Source of the DNA: Gammaproteobacteria bacterium
GTDB taxonomy: Bacteria; Pseudomonadota; Gammaproteobacteria; Pseudomonadales; Azotimanducaceae
Assembly (NCBI GenBank): GCA_021773565.1
Contig: JAJFJZ010000011.1
Location: 34,319-98,318, forward strand
Length of the DNA stretch: 64,000 nt
Reading direction: 5' to 3'
Below the pieces are notes generated by a model, which did not search any database, was not told where the DNA came from, and saw only the letters and a list, made by a program, of their open reading frames with translations. The stretch's first letter is position 1. The number at the start of each line of letters is the position of its first letter. Of the stretch, positions 25,845-38,124 are shown piece by piece. The position numbers were made by a program, and so were the translations under genes.

Positions 25845-27392
25845 GTGCAACACGTTGTATATCTCGCTGCTGAGAACGCAGCACTGCCGGGCGGAAAAGT
25901 CGGCGGAGTTGGCGATGTAATTCGCGATCTTCCGGAAGCTATCGCAGATAAGGGCTGGCAGGTAACCGTCATCACACCCGCTTACGGTGTCTTCGCAAAG
26001 CTTGCTGGGTCGACTGAGATGGGCGTCGTCGATGTCGATTTCGCGACTCGTAAATACAAGGTGGGTGTGTACCAGGTACCCACTCAATCTAGCGAGGTCA
26101 CCACATTGGTGCTGGATCACGCTCGTTTTATGCCTACTGATCCCGGTGTGATTTATCACAATGACCCCCATGGACATCCGTTTGCCACCGACGCAACGAA
26201 ATTTGCATTTTTCTGTGCCGCTGCGGCGAGCTGGATTGCGAACCAGCTAAAGCAACCCACAGTGGTTCACCTGCACGACTGGCACAGCGCTTTTTACCTG
26301 CTGCTTCGGGATAGCGATCCTAAATACAAAAGCCTTCAATTGATTCGTACAGTGTTCACAATTCATAACCTGTCCTATCAGGGACAGCGTCCTTTGGCGA
26401 ATAGCGAATCGTCTCTGGAGCAGTGGTTTCCGGATCTCGATTATTGCAGAAATTTTGTTGTCGACCCCGTCAGCAAGGACTGTATCAATCCGATGGCGCT
26501 GGCAATTCGGCGGGCCGACTACATCAATACCGTTTCACCATCCTACGCCAGGGAGATTCTCAAACCGAGCGACGTCGCAAGCGGATTTATCGGTAGCGAA
26601 GGGCTGGAGATAGAGCTGGCTTGTGCAGCAGCCGAGGGCCGTCTCATGGGGATATTGAACGGTTGTGTCTACGCCGCGGTAAAACCTCGAAGGCCTGGCT
26701 GGCAACGGCTGGTCAGTACCACCCGTGCAACGCTCGAACGTTGGAGAGATACTGGTTCAAACATCGCGTCGCATGAGCTGGCACTGCAGCGGCTGTCTTT
26801 ATTTCCAAATCGGGCACCGGCATTGTTGTTGACGAGTGTTGGCCGAATCGTGGAGCAAAAAGTCAGTCTTCTGCTTCAGCAAACCAGTGATGGCCCAAAG
26901 GCACTGGAGGCGATTCTGAGGGGTATTGGTCCGAGTGCAGCTGTGTTCCTGCTGGGCAACGGTGAGCCGCGTTATGAGCAAGAGCTGCACGAGATCGCCT
27001 GCAGAAATCCAAACTTTTTATTTTTGCGTGGCTATTCCGAAGAAATCGGCGAGCTGTTATACCAGCGTGGCGATACATTTCTGATGCCATCAAGCTTCGA
27101 GCCTTGTGGTATTAGCCAGATGCTGGCGATGCGGGTAGGCCAACCCTGTGTTGTGCATGGCGTAGGTGGTTTACGCGATACTGTCAAACACAATGAAACC
27201 GGATTTGTCTTCAACGGCAGTTCCCCGATGGAGCAGGCAAATGAATTTGTTGCCTGTGTAGATCAGGCGTTTCGGTTGCACCTCGACGACCCGGCTGCAT
27301 GGGTTCTCCTGTGCGAACGTGCTACGAAGGAACGATTCACCTGGCAGGCGTCGGCAGCGAAATATATCGAGAGTATGTATGAGCATCATTGA
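25845..27392 (+). CDS. glgA: glycogen synthase (GT5)
   Basis: 515 aa from a GTG at 25,845, coupled to glgC. Transfers glucose from ADP-glucose to the non-reducing end of alpha-1,4-glucan. N-terminal GT5 domain carries the ADP-glucose loop as GGKVGGVGDVIRDLP (K-x-G-G). HLHDWHSAFYLLL and FTIHNLSYQGQ follow. The C-terminal GT1 domain has SVGRIVEQKVSLLLQ and the catalytic PSSFEPCGISQMLAMRVG. About 35 residues longer than E. coli GlgA and diverged around RPRRPGWQRL-type linker sequence, so it represents a GlgA subgroup. Its 3' end overlaps glgB by 14 nt. Confidence 0.93.
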   Translation: MQHVVYLAAENAALPGGKVGGVGDVIRDLPEAIADKGWQVTVITPAYGVFAKLAGSTEMGVVDVDFATRKYKVGVYQVPTQSSEVTTLVLDHARFMPTDPGVIYHNDPHGHPFATDATKFAFFCAAAASWIANQLKQPTVVHLHDWHSAFYLLLRDSDPKYKSLQLIRTVFTIHNLSYQGQRPLANSESSLEQWFPDLDYCRNFVVDPVSKDCINPMALAIRRADYINTVSPSYAREILKPSDVASGFIGSEGLEIELACAAAEGRLMGILNGCVYAAVKPRRPGWQRLVSTTRATLERWRDTGSNIASHELALQRLSLFPNRAPALLLTSVGRIVEQKVSLLLQQTSDGPKALEAILRGIGPSAAVFLLGNGEPRYEQELHEIACRNPNFLFLRGYSEEIGELLYQRGDTFLMPSSFEPCGISQMLAMRVGQPCVVHGVGGLRDTVKHNETGFVFNGSSPMEQANEFVACVDQAFRLHLDDPAAWVLLCERATKERFTWQASAAKYIESMYEHH

Positions 27393-29571
27393 TACAGACG
27401 CAAGGAATCTCGCTGATCAGTATGCCGCTCTCGTGCAGGGCAAGCACAACAACCCCTTTGCGATTCTTGGTGTGCATCGTTCCGGAAAACAACGCCTGGT
27501 TCGCACCTTTCTGCCCCAGGCGCGTCAGGTAACTTTACTGGACAGGAATGGTGAGGTGCTCTGCGATATGCAGCGTGTACATGCGGATGGTATCTTTGCG
27601 GCGATCATGCCACCTCGCATGCGTCGCTATCGCCTGCGCGTGACAGACTACTCGGACACGAGTGGTGATTATGAGGATAGTTATGCTTTCGCGCCTACGC
27701 TCGGTGCGCTTGATCTCTACCTGCTGGGCGAGGGTTCGGACAAGGCGATCTACACCAAACTTGGCGCGAACGCCCTGACGCTGCGGGGGATCACAGGTAC
27801 GCGATTCGCTGTGTGGGCGCCCAATGCGTCGCGAGTGAGCGTTATTGGTGATTTCAATGACTGGGACGGGCGCCGCCATGTGATGCGGCTGCATCCGGGA
27901 AACGGCATCTGGGAGATATTCATTCCGGGCGTTGGGACCGGTGCGAAGTACAAGTTTGAACTGCTGGACTTGAATGGCGTTTTGCTGCCATTGAAGTCTG
28001 ACCCCTTTGGGCATTATTTTGAACCACCTTCGGGTAATGCATCCATTGTCTTTGAGAGTCGGCATCAGTGGCGCGATGGACACTGGATGCAAAATCGCCG
28101 GGTGGTACCCGACCTGAACCGGGCGGTGAGTATTTATGAAGTACACCTTGGCTCCTGGCGGAGAAATCCGTATGACAGTACGCGGTATTTAACGTATCGG
28201 GAATTGGCGGTGGAACTGATACCGTATGTCGTGGAAATGGGATTTACCCACATCGAGTTACTACCCGTATCCGAACATCCATTCGATGGCTCCTGGGGTT
28301 ACCAGCCGATAGGAATGTTTGCACCAACGCAGCGCTTCGGCGACCCGGACGATTTCCGCGAGTTCGTTGATTGTTGTCATCAGTCCAATATTTCGGTGAT
28401 CCTCGACTGGGTACCGGCGCACTTTCCGCGGGACGAACACGGGCTTGGTGAATTCGATGGCACAGCCCTCTATGAGCATGAGGACCCTCGAAAGGGCGCC
28501 CATGCGGACTGGGGCACCCTCATCTTCAATTTTGGGCGAAGGGAGGTAGTTAACTATCTGATTGGTAATGCACTCTATTGGGTTGATGAATTTCACGTTG
28601 ATGGGATACGTGTTGATGCGGTTGCATCGATGTTGTACCTCGACTATTCGCGCAAGGAAGATGAATGGATTGCAAATGAACACGGTGGCAATCAAAACTA
28701 CGAAGCGGTCGGCTTTCTAAAGCGTCTCAACACGGAATTACATGCGCATGGTGCGGTATCATTTGCGGAGGAGTCGACAGCATGGCCTGGCGTTTCCCAT
28801 CCTGTTGACGCAGGTGGCCTGGGATTCACCTACAAGTGGAATATGGGCTGGATGAACGATACTTTGTCATACCTCAGTGAGGAGAGTGTTCATCGCAAGC
28901 ATCATCATGACAAAATGACATTCGGACTGGTGTACGCGTTCAGCGAAAATTTTGTCTTGCCACTTTCGCATGACGAAGTTGTGCATGGAAAACGTTCGCT
29001 GCTTGAGCGTATGCCAGGCGATGACTGGCAACAATTCGCTAATCTGCGCGCCTACTTTGCCGGTATGTATGCGCATCCGGGCAAGAAACTGCTGTTTATG
29101 GGTAGCGAGCTTGCACCGCGCGAAGAATGGGATCATGACACTGCATTAAACTGGGAACTGCTGAAATCGAAACCACATGCCGGTATTCAATTATTGGTAC
29201 GTGATCTGAACGCGCTTTATACACGTGTTCCGGCCTTGTACGAGAGAGATTTTTCTGCAGACGGTTTTGAGTGGATCCGATGGGATGATAAGGATTCAAG
29301 TGTGCTGTCCTGGATTCGACGCGACGCATCTGGCGGGTTCATTATCTGTGTGTCCAACATGACACCAGTTGTCAGGCATGATTACTGTTTTGGGGTTCCC
29401 AGGGCGGGTACCTACACCGAGATACTGAACACGGATAATGCATGTTATGGCGGCAGTAATATCTGCAATGCAGATGTGGTGTGTGAGCCAATCACGCATG
29501 ACGGTCGACCCTATCGAATCGCGTTAACACTGCCACCTTTGGCAACATTGATATTGGCTTGCGCCGACTAA
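27379..29571 (+). CDS. glgB: 1,4-alpha-glucan branching enzyme
   Basis: 730 aa from the ATG at 27,379 (MSIIDTDARNLADQYAAL); the longer frame from 27,319 lies within glgA. Creates alpha-1,6 branches. Two N-terminal beta domains (CBM48-like, FAVWAPNASRVSVIGDFNDW) precede the GH13 barrel. Catalytic residues are visible: VDGIRVDAVASMLYLDYSR (Asp nucleophile), FAEESTAWPGVS (Glu acid/base) and LPLSHDEVVHGK (Asp). C-terminal beta domain completes a full-length bacterial GlgB. Confidence 0.96.
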   Translation: MSIIDTDARNLADQYAALVQGKHNNPFAILGVHRSGKQRLVRTFLPQARQVTLLDRNGEVLCDMQRVHADGIFAAIMPPRMRRYRLRVTDYSDTSGDYEDSYAFAPTLGALDLYLLGEGSDKAIYTKLGANALTLRGITGTRFAVWAPNASRVSVIGDFNDWDGRRHVMRLHPGNGIWEIFIPGVGTGAKYKFELLDLNGVLLPLKSDPFGHYFEPPSGNASIVFESRHQWRDGHWMQNRRVVPDLNRAVSIYEVHLGSWRRNPYDSTRYLTYRELAVELIPYVVEMGFTHIELLPVSEHPFDGSWGYQPIGMFAPTQRFGDPDDFREFVDCCHQSNISVILDWVPAHFPRDEHGLGEFDGTALYEHEDPRKGAHADWGTLIFNFGRREVVNYLIGNALYWVDEFHVDGIRVDAVASMLYLDYSRKEDEWIANEHGGNQNYEAVGFLKRLNTELHAHGAVSFAEESTAWPGVSHPVDAGGLGFTYKWNMGWMNDTLSYLSEESVHRKHHHDKMTFGLVYAFSENFVLPLSHDEVVHGKRSLLERMPGDDWQQFANLRAYFAGMYAHPGKKLLFMGSELAPREEWDHDTALNWELLKSKPHAGIQLLVRDLNALYTRVPALYERDFSADGFEWIRWDDKDSSVLSWIRRDASGGFIICVSNMTPVVRHDYCFGVPRAGTYTEILNTDNACYGGSNICNADVVCEPITHDGRPYRIALTLPPLATLILACAD

Positions 29572-29590
29572 AAATTACGGAGAGTAGGGT

Positions 29591-32095
29591 ATGTCAGAAG
29601 ATTCGCAAAAACCGGTCGCTACGGGTGACATCGAGCTGTTGCAGCCACCTGATTTGCCGATGGACGCTGATGCGATTCTGAAGGACTTTATGCATTACTT
29701 CGGGCGCATGTTGGGCCGGCGTACCATTCAATCCAAATCGCCGTATCTCTATCAGGCGGTGGTGTACGCTGCGCGTGACCGATTGATGGAACGATGGGCG
29801 AGAACGCGCATGGCTGTGCAACGCAATGACAACCGGCGCGTCGCCTATCTGTCACTCGAATTTTTGATGGGACGCATGTTACGCAATGCATTGTTGAATC
29901 TGGATATGGAACAAGCAAGCAATGAGGCGCTAAGCCGCCTGGGTCTGGAGCTCGAGGAAGTATACGAGCGGGAGCACGACGCGGGGCTGGGCAACGGCGG
30001 TCTTGGCCGCCTTGCCGCCTGTTTCCTGGACAGTTGCGCTACGCTGGCGCTACCGGTAGTCGGTTACGGCCTGCGCTACCAATACGGTATGTTCCACCAG
30101 CGCATCAGCAACGGCCACCAGGTTGAAGACCCGGATGCCTGGCTGCGGGAAGGCTTCCCCTGGGAGCTTGAGCGATTCGAATACGCACAGGTTATCAAAT
30201 TCGGTGGCCACACAAGTTCATATACGGACGCCAAAGGAGAGATACACCATACGTGGGACGACACGCATAACATACTGGCAATTCCGTTCGACATTCCGAT
30301 ACCGGGCTATCGCAACAATATTGTTAATACGCTGCGACTCTGGTCGGCCGCTGCTACGGATGAATTTGACCTGACCGAGTTCAACGCGGGCAGTTACGTC
30401 GATGCGGTGGCTGCGAAAAATGCCGCTGAAAACATAACAATGGTCCTTTATCCCAATGCTGCGACTGAGCAAGGTCAACAACTACGATTACGACAACAGT
30501 ATTTGCTTGCTTCGGCAAGCCTGCAGGATACGATCCGGGTGTGGCTGGAACGCCATGACGGATTTGATGAGTTTGCTGCCAAAAATTGCTTTCAGCTAAA
30601 TGATACACATCCCGCCGTAGCGGTGGTTGAGCTAATGCGCTTATTGCTTGATGAGCACCATCTCGGCTGGGACAGCGCCTGGGACCTTACCCGGGGAACT
30701 ATGGCCTACACAAATCACACACTACTCCCCGAGGCACTGGAGACGTGGCCGGTATCGATGTTCGAGCGCCTGCTACCGCGCCTGCTCGAGATTATTTACG
30801 AGGTTAACGCTCGACTCATTGTCGATGTCAGCCAACGGTGGCCGGGCGACGACAAACGCATAGCACGCATGTCGCTGGTTCAGGAAGGCGGTGAACCGAT
30901 GATACGCATGGCGCACCTGGCGATCGTCGGTAGCTTTTCAGTCAATGGCGTCGCCGAGATGCATTCCCGCTTGTTAAAAGGCGGCTTGTTTCGTGATTTC
31001 GCCGAGCTCTGGCCACATAAGTTCAACAACAAAACCAACGGTGTTACGCAACGCCGATGGCTGGCAGCGTGTAACCCGGCGCTTGCAGAACTCATCACCA
31101 GCCGCATTGGTGATAGCTGGATCACAAACCTTGATGCGCTATGCGGGTTGCGAAAATTTGTCGATGACGAGACATTTCAGGCCGACTGGCGACAGGTGAA
31201 AAACGCCAACAAGCAACGACTGGCAGAGGTTATCCACGAAAAGACCGGGTTGCATGTCCCTACGAAAATGCTGTTCGACGTTCAGGTAAAACGGATACAC
31301 GAGTACAAGCGGCAACTTCTGAATGTGTTGCATGCTGTGCATCTGTACGACCGCATTCGGCGTGGAGACGGTGAAGACCTCGTGCCGCGCGCCATTATCA
31401 TTGGTGGTAAGGCTGCGCCGGGTTACGTCATGGCGAAAAACGTGATCAAGTGCATTCATAATGTCGCCAGTGTCATTAATGCTGACCCGGCTATGGATGG
31501 ACGACTGCGATTGATCTTTTTTCCTGATTACAATGTCTCTGCGATGGAACTCATCTGCCCGGCTGCTGAATTGTCCGAACAGATTTCAACGGCCGGAAAA
31601 GAAGCATCAGGCACCGGTAATATGAAGTTCATGATGAACGGTGCGCTTACAATTGGCACACTTGACGGCGCCAATGTGGAGATCCGCGACGCTGTAGGCG
31701 AGGAAAACTTTTTTCTGTTCGGCATGACGGTCGAGGAAGCGCAGGCATTGCAGGGTCACTACAAGCCGCAATCGATTATCGATGCAGACGCGGACTTCAG
31801 CAGGGTTATGCGACTTCTTGACAGCGGCCACTTCAGCAGGTTTGAGCCGGGCATTCTTGATGCAGTAATCCAGTCCGTCAGGGAAGCGACCGACCCGTGG
31901 ATAACGGCTGCTGATTTCAGGAGCTTTATCGACGCACAGCAAAGCGCCGGTGAGGCGTATAAAGACACTGTTACGTGGACCCGAATGAGTATTCTGAACA
32001 CCGCGGCTTCGGGTGAATTTTCGACGGACAGAACCATGGCGGCCTATAACGACGGTATCTGGAACCTCGACCCGATCGTACTTCCAGACAAATGA
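29591..32095 (+). CDS. glgP: glycogen phosphorylase
   Basis: 834 aa, GT35. Releases glucose-1-phosphate from glycogen chain ends using phosphate. Motifs: GNGGLGRLAACFLDS near 135, KNCFQLNDTHPAVAVVELMR and the pyridoxal-phosphate lysine segment SGTGNMKFMMNGALTIGTLD near 675. ATG at 29,591 has GGAG about 8 nt upstream. Its TGA overlaps the glgX ATG as ATGA. Placing phosphorylase with synthase in one operon lets synthesis and breakdown be made together, so control is likely to be at enzyme level. Confidence 0.96.
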   Translation: MSEDSQKPVATGDIELLQPPDLPMDADAILKDFMHYFGRMLGRRTIQSKSPYLYQAVVYAARDRLMERWARTRMAVQRNDNRRVAYLSLEFLMGRMLRNALLNLDMEQASNEALSRLGLELEEVYEREHDAGLGNGGLGRLAACFLDSCATLALPVVGYGLRYQYGMFHQRISNGHQVEDPDAWLREGFPWELERFEYAQVIKFGGHTSSYTDAKGEIHHTWDDTHNILAIPFDIPIPGYRNNIVNTLRLWSAAATDEFDLTEFNAGSYVDAVAAKNAAENITMVLYPNAATEQGQQLRLRQQYLLASASLQDTIRVWLERHDGFDEFAAKNCFQLNDTHPAVAVVELMRLLLDEHHLGWDSAWDLTRGTMAYTNHTLLPEALETWPVSMFERLLPRLLEIIYEVNARLIVDVSQRWPGDDKRIARMSLVQEGGEPMIRMAHLAIVGSFSVNGVAEMHSRLLKGGLFRDFAELWPHKFNNKTNGVTQRRWLAACNPALAELITSRIGDSWITNLDALCGLRKFVDDETFQADWRQVKNANKQRLAEVIHEKTGLHVPTKMLFDVQVKRIHEYKRQLLNVLHAVHLYDRIRRGDGEDLVPRAIIIGGKAAPGYVMAKNVIKCIHNVASVINADPAMDGRLRLIFFPDYNVSAMELICPAAELSEQISTAGKEASGTGNMKFMMNGALTIGTLDGANVEIRDAVGEENFFLFGMTVEEAQALQGHYKPQSIIDADADFSRVMRLLDSGHFSRFEPGILDAVIQSVREATDPWITAADFRSFIDAQQSAGEAYKDTVTWTRMSILNTAASGEFSTDRTMAAYNDGIWNLDPIVLPDK

Positions 32096-34134
32096 TAGCG
32101 CGCGGTAATGCGGAAAAACTCGGAGCGGTGATTGATTCGGGTGGTGTCAATTTTGCGTTGTATTCTTCAGTCGCAAACGCCGTAGAACTGTGCCTGTTCG
32201 ATGCAGACGGGCAGGAAACCAGTCGAGTTAATCTGCCGGAAAAATCCGGTGATATCTGGCACGGATATCTGCCGAACTGTATCGAGGGACAACGCTATGG
32301 TTACCGTGTGCACGGGCCCTTCGACGTGGCACGTGGTCAGCGTTGTAATCCAGCCAAGCTGCTGATTGATCCCTATGCCCGCGAGATTGTTGGAAACCTG
32401 GTGTGGCATCCGGCTGTATTTGATCGTTCTACCGTCGACGACGCAGCCGAACCCGATCGTCAGGACAGCGCGCCCTTCGTGCCAAAATCAGTGGTGCGCA
32501 ACCCGCGCCGAATAGACCGACAAAAGCACGAAATATGCTGGGCCGAGGCGCTGTTTTACGAAGCCAATGTCCGTGGCTACACGATGCAACATCCAGCGCT
32601 CGACGAGGCAGTGCGTGGCACGTTCGACGGTATGCAACACAAACAGGTGCTTGCCCATCTCAAGTCGCTGGGAGTTACTTCACTGGAATTAATGCCGGTA
32701 CATGCCTTCGTCGATGAGGAACAACTTGCAAAGCAGGGTCTACGCAATTTCTGGGGCTACAATACCATCGCCTTTTTCGCACCCATGCCGAGATACGCTC
32801 GCCATGATCCCATTTCCGAATTCCAGAGCATGGTCGAAACAATTCATGATGCTGGAATGGAAGTGGTGCTGGATGTTGTTTTCAATCACACCGGAGAGAG
32901 TGATTCAGCAGGCCCGACATTGAGCTTTCGTGGCATCGACAATCACGCATATTACCGCACGCCCGAAGATGCGCCGGGTGACTATATCAATGACACCGGT
33001 TGCGGAAACACAATCAACGCTGATCATCCGGCTGTACAGCATTTGATAGTGGACTGCCTGCGCTACTGGTCAGAAACGATGGGGGTTGACGGGTTCAGGT
33101 TTGATCTGGCCCCGGTACTCGGGCGGCATGAAGATGGATTTAACAGGGGGCACCCCTTGCTTAAGGCTATCGGGACAGACCCCACACTGAGCGGTGTTAA
33201 ACTGATTGCGGAACCGTGGGATTCGGGTCCGGGAGGTTACCAACTCGGAAACTTTCCAGCACCCTGGGCAGAATGGAATGACCAGTATCGTGACGCAGTG
33301 CGACGTTACTGGCGGGGGGACCCGGGGCTCAGTGGCGAGTTTGCGCGACGCTTGCATGGGTCTGCTGATCTGTTCGACTCGAAACCACGAACGCCCTTTG
33401 CCGGTATAAATTTTGTGACCTGCCATGATGGTTTTACACTCTATGATCTTGTTAGTTATGAGCACCGCCATAACCAGGCGAATGGCGAAGAAAATCGTGA
33501 TGGGCATCAGCATAACTATAGTGCTAATTATGGTGTAGAGGGGATAAGTGGTGATTCCTGGATCATTGCAGTACGACGAAAACAACGATTAAATTTGTTG
33601 GCTACCCTGTTTTTTTCGCAAGGCAGCGCAATGCTGCTTGGCGGGGATGAGTTTGGCAACTCGCAAGCCGGCAATAACAATGCTTATGCGCAAGACAATT
33701 CAACGGGATGGGTGGACTGGTCGGGTCTCGGCACCGATGCAACATTTACAGACCAGGTTCGACATATCCTTCGGCTTCGGCGAGAACTGGATTTGTTGCG
33801 ATTGGATTTTTATGTGCATCAGCAGGATTCCTCGGGTGGCGATGGAACTACGATTCAATGGTTTGATGAGGGCGGTGCCGATATGTCGGAAAGCCGTTGG
33901 TCGAATGACAATGCGTTTGGCGTCGTCATAGAAAACGCGCTGGCAGGCGCAGTTACGCGTTTGTCTATCATCGTGAACGCTGGCAATAGTGACAGGTTTT
34001 TTTCTATTCCTTTGTGTGCTGCCACCGGGCAATGGCAGGTGGAATTCTGTAGCAGTGAAGGCGTCGTCAAGTGCGGGAACGGCAGCGTTGATGTTCCGGC
34101 CGGCGCAATAGTTTTACTGGTATTTGTCAAATGA
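32092..34134 (+). CDS. glgX: glycogen debranching enzyme (isoamylase-type)
   Basis: 680 aa. Hydrolyses alpha-1,6 branches left by phosphorylase. CBM48 N-terminus (GVNFALYSSVANAVELCLFD), then GH13 barrel: EVVLDVVFNHTGESDS, VDGFRFDLAPVLGR (nucleophile Asp), GVKLIAEPWDSGPGG (Glu acid/base) and FVTCHDGFTLYDLVSYEHRH (third Asp). Overlaps both glgP and malQ by ATGA. Slightly longer than E. coli GlgX (657 aa). Confidence 0.95.
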   Translation: MIARGNAEKLGAVIDSGGVNFALYSSVANAVELCLFDADGQETSRVNLPEKSGDIWHGYLPNCIEGQRYGYRVHGPFDVARGQRCNPAKLLIDPYAREIVGNLVWHPAVFDRSTVDDAAEPDRQDSAPFVPKSVVRNPRRIDRQKHEICWAEALFYEANVRGYTMQHPALDEAVRGTFDGMQHKQVLAHLKSLGVTSLELMPVHAFVDEEQLAKQGLRNFWGYNTIAFFAPMPRYARHDPISEFQSMVETIHDAGMEVVLDVVFNHTGESDSAGPTLSFRGIDNHAYYRTPEDAPGDYINDTGCGNTINADHPAVQHLIVDCLRYWSETMGVDGFRFDLAPVLGRHEDGFNRGHPLLKAIGTDPTLSGVKLIAEPWDSGPGGYQLGNFPAPWAEWNDQYRDAVRRYWRGDPGLSGEFARRLHGSADLFDSKPRTPFAGINFVTCHDGFTLYDLVSYEHRHNQANGEENRDGHQHNYSANYGVEGISGDSWIIAVRRKQRLNLLATLFFSQGSAMLLGGDEFGNSQAGNNNAYAQDNSTGWVDWSGLGTDATFTDQVRHILRLRRELDLLRLDFYVHQQDSSGGDGTTIQWFDEGGADMSESRWSNDNAFGVVIENALAGAVTRLSIIVNAGNSDRFFSIPLCAATGQWQVEFCSSEGVVKCGNGSVDVPAGAIVLLVFVK

Positions 34135-35627
34135 CTTTGTGTGATGCGCATCGCGCCGGAGTATGCCTGCATATTACATCCCTGCCGGGCCGCTTCGGCA
34201 TTGGGGAGATAGGACAACAGGCGTTTGCATTTATTGATGCCATGGTTCGCATGGATCTGTCTGTCTGGCAATACCTGCCGCTTGGGCCAACGGCCTATGG
34301 CAATTCGCCTTACCAGGCCCTGTCGGCATTTGCGGGCAACGAGTTGTTGATTGATGTCGCCGACCTTTGTGAAGAAGGACTGCTTGGCAGGGACGAGATT
34401 GAAAGTCTGGCTAAACTGCCACGTGACCGTGTTGATTACGCCGGGCTGATTCCTGTGAAGACGCTGCTGCTTGAGTGTGCGGCGGAGCGTTTTGAACAGG
34501 CAGCCAGTCAACACCTGAGAAAGTCTTTTGATGTTTTCATCGATCAGCAGGATGTGGCCTGGCTGCACGACTATGTGTTGTTCAGGTTATTGAAATCTCA
34601 GCATGGCGAACGGCCCTGGATCAAGTGGGAACAGGAATATGTTCAGCGCGATGAACAGCCCCTGAGAGCCTTCGAGCAAAGGGAGTCACGGGCCATCCGA
34701 AAACAGAAGATCATCCAGTTCTTCTTTTTCCATCAATGGCAGCGACTACGTGATTATGCACGGCAAGCAGGGGTTAGCCTGTTTGGCGACATGCCAATCT
34801 ACATCGCTCATGACAGCGCTGATGCGTGGGTAAACAGGGAATTGCTGCGCCTGGATGGTACTGGTAAACCCAGCGGCGTTGCAGGCGTACCGCCCGACTA
34901 TTTCTCAGCGGATGGCCAGCTCTGGGGCAATCCGCTGTACGACTGGAACTATCATGCGCGTACAGGGTTTGAGTGGTGGAAAAAGCGCGTGCGAGCGGCG
35001 CTTGATTTGCATGACCTGGTGCGGCTCGATCATTTTCGCGGATTCGAGTCATTCTGGGCGGTCGCGGCCGATGCTGATACAGCACGGTTGGGCTGCTGGG
35101 AGCAGGGTCCCGGAGACGCATTTTTGAATGCGCTTACTGCATCGCTCGGCAAATTACCGTTGATAGCTGAAGATCTGGGAGTAATCACACCACAGGTTAC
35201 CGCCTTACGAAACCGACACGGGATCCCCGGGATGGCGGTGCTGCAGTTTATGGTTGAGGATCCGGAATTTGATGTGGAATCGATCCTGGCGGATTGCGTT
35301 TGTTATACTGGCACGCATGATAACGACACGACGATGGGTTGGTTTCAAAGTAGGACTAAATCCATGCAGAAAACAGTGCTCTCAGTTACGAGTGGTAGTG
35401 CCGAGGTTATTCACCACGATCTTATCCGACTAGCCTTTTCTACGGCGGCCAAAATAGCAATCGCGCCGCTGCAGGATTATCTGGGACTGGCATCCGACGC
35501 GCGCTTCAATACGCCGGGAACAACCGCAGACAACTGGCAGTGGCGCGTCACCGGGGACAGTTTGTCCAATGATCTAATTGAGCAGGTTGCTACTATGGTC
35601 AGGGCATCCGGCCGAACACAAGGGTAG
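34131..35627 (+). CDS. malQ: 4-alpha-glucanotransferase
   Basis: 498 aa, GH77. Disproportionates malto-oligosaccharides left after debranching into longer chains and glucose. Motifs: LPGRFGIGEIGQQAF at the start, YGNSPYQALSAFAGNELLID, VRLDHFRGFESFWAV (nucleophile Asp), LIAEDLGVITPQV (Glu) and YTGTHDNDTTMGWF (Asp). Length equals the DPE1-type bacterial and plant enzymes, lacking the extended N-terminus of E. coli MalQ. ATG overlaps the glgX stop. Confidence 0.95.
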   Translation: MTLCDAHRAGVCLHITSLPGRFGIGEIGQQAFAFIDAMVRMDLSVWQYLPLGPTAYGNSPYQALSAFAGNELLIDVADLCEEGLLGRDEIESLAKLPRDRVDYAGLIPVKTLLLECAAERFEQAASQHLRKSFDVFIDQQDVAWLHDYVLFRLLKSQHGERPWIKWEQEYVQRDEQPLRAFEQRESRAIRKQKIIQFFFFHQWQRLRDYARQAGVSLFGDMPIYIAHDSADAWVNRELLRLDGTGKPSGVAGVPPDYFSADGQLWGNPLYDWNYHARTGFEWWKKRVRAALDLHDLVRLDHFRGFESFWAVAADADTARLGCWEQGPGDAFLNALTASLGKLPLIAEDLGVITPQVTALRNRHGIPGMAVLQFMVEDPEFDVESILADCVCYTGTHDNDTTMGWFQSRTKSMQKTVLSVTSGSAEVIHHDLIRLAFSTAAKIAIAPLQDYLGLASDARFNTPGTTADNWQWRVTGDSLSNDLIEQVATMVRASGRTQG

Positions 35628-35634
35628 AAATTGA

Positions 35635-37269
<1,635 letters not shown>

Positions 37270-37307
37270 TTAAAACGTTGGTTCGACGGCTGCCAGTCGA
37301 ATAACAG

Positions 37308-38111
37308 TCAGTCGTCACCACCCAGAAACAAAAGTATCTCGTTCCACGAACCCTCAGCGGCATCGCGTTGGTACCCAACCGTCATTCCACCACCAATATC
37401 GATCACCGGGGGAGCGTCTGCTATATCAAAACCGTGTCTCGCATCAGGGTAGACTTTGAGGTGAACCTGTTCTTTCACAGCTGCGCTACTTACAAGTTTT
37501 TCGCAATTGTCCGGTTCAGCAATATCGTCAGCCCCGCCAAGTAGCATGAGTATAGGCATCTGAACTGTCAGATCAGACATATCTCCACAATTCGGATAAA
37601 CCGCAATCGCCGATTTCAACTTCTTCGCTTCTTCTCTGGGACCATGCAGCCATTCAAGCACGCCACTACCGCCCATCGACCAGCCGATTAAATGAATGTT
37701 GTCCCTATCGACCTGTGGTTGATCGGCGACCCATCCTATTGCTACGCTTATGTATTCGGCCAGAATTTCGCGTTGAATCTCTCCCGCACAAGCGGTTAGA
37801 ACCCCTTCGGCACGATGAACATCGATCAGATACACAGCGAAGCCCTGGTCCCTAAGTTTGCTTGCCATTTTTCGGTAATGGCGTCGAAAAAGAAGATCAT
37901 CTTTTTGTAGGTCAGGATTGGAATTTTCAAATGCAGGATCTTCGGTAGAGATGCCACTGCATCCCGGCATTGCTATCAACGCAGGAAAGTGTCCGCTACC
38001 CGAAGGAAGGTACGCGTAATGGTTGTCGATAATACGGTCTTGGATGCTTTGGCCGATCGCCGCAACTGGCACGAATATAAGAAGAAAAGCCGCGATGTGG
38101 ACAAGTCGCAT
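37308..38111 (-). CDS. dienelactone hydrolase-family alpha/beta hydrolase, exported
   Basis: 267 aa. Signal peptide MRLVHIAAFLLIFVPVAAIG before QS. Alpha/beta hydrolase core: LIGWSMGGSGVLEW with the nucleophile Ser, MLLGGADDIAEPDN with the acid, and YPDARHGFDIAD with the His. This spacing is that of DLH-family enzymes, usually acting on ester or lactone substrates. Periplasmic. The tail GGGMTVGYQRDAAEGSWNEI is shared with the fragment at 13.1 kb. Convergent with pgm. Confidence 0.85.
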   Translation of the reverse strand: MRLVHIAAFLLIFVPVAAIGQSIQDRIIDNHYAYLPSGSGHFPALIAMPGCSGISTEDPAFENSNPDLQKDDLLFRRHYRKMASKLRDQGFAVYLIDVHRAEGVLTACAGEIQREILAEYISVAIGWVADQPQVDRDNIHLIGWSMGGSGVLEWLHGPREEAKKLKSAIAVYPNCGDMSDLTVQMPILMLLGGADDIAEPDNCEKLVSSAAVKEQVHLKVYPDARHGFDIADAPPVIDIGGGMTVGYQRDAAEGSWNEILLFLGGDD

Positions 38112-38124
38112 GTCTTGAAACTCC

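Noticed and set aside
33855..34568. 237-codon minus-strand frame across the glgX-malQ junction
   Set aside because: Antisense shadow of two firmly identified enzymes; no motif and no ribosome site.
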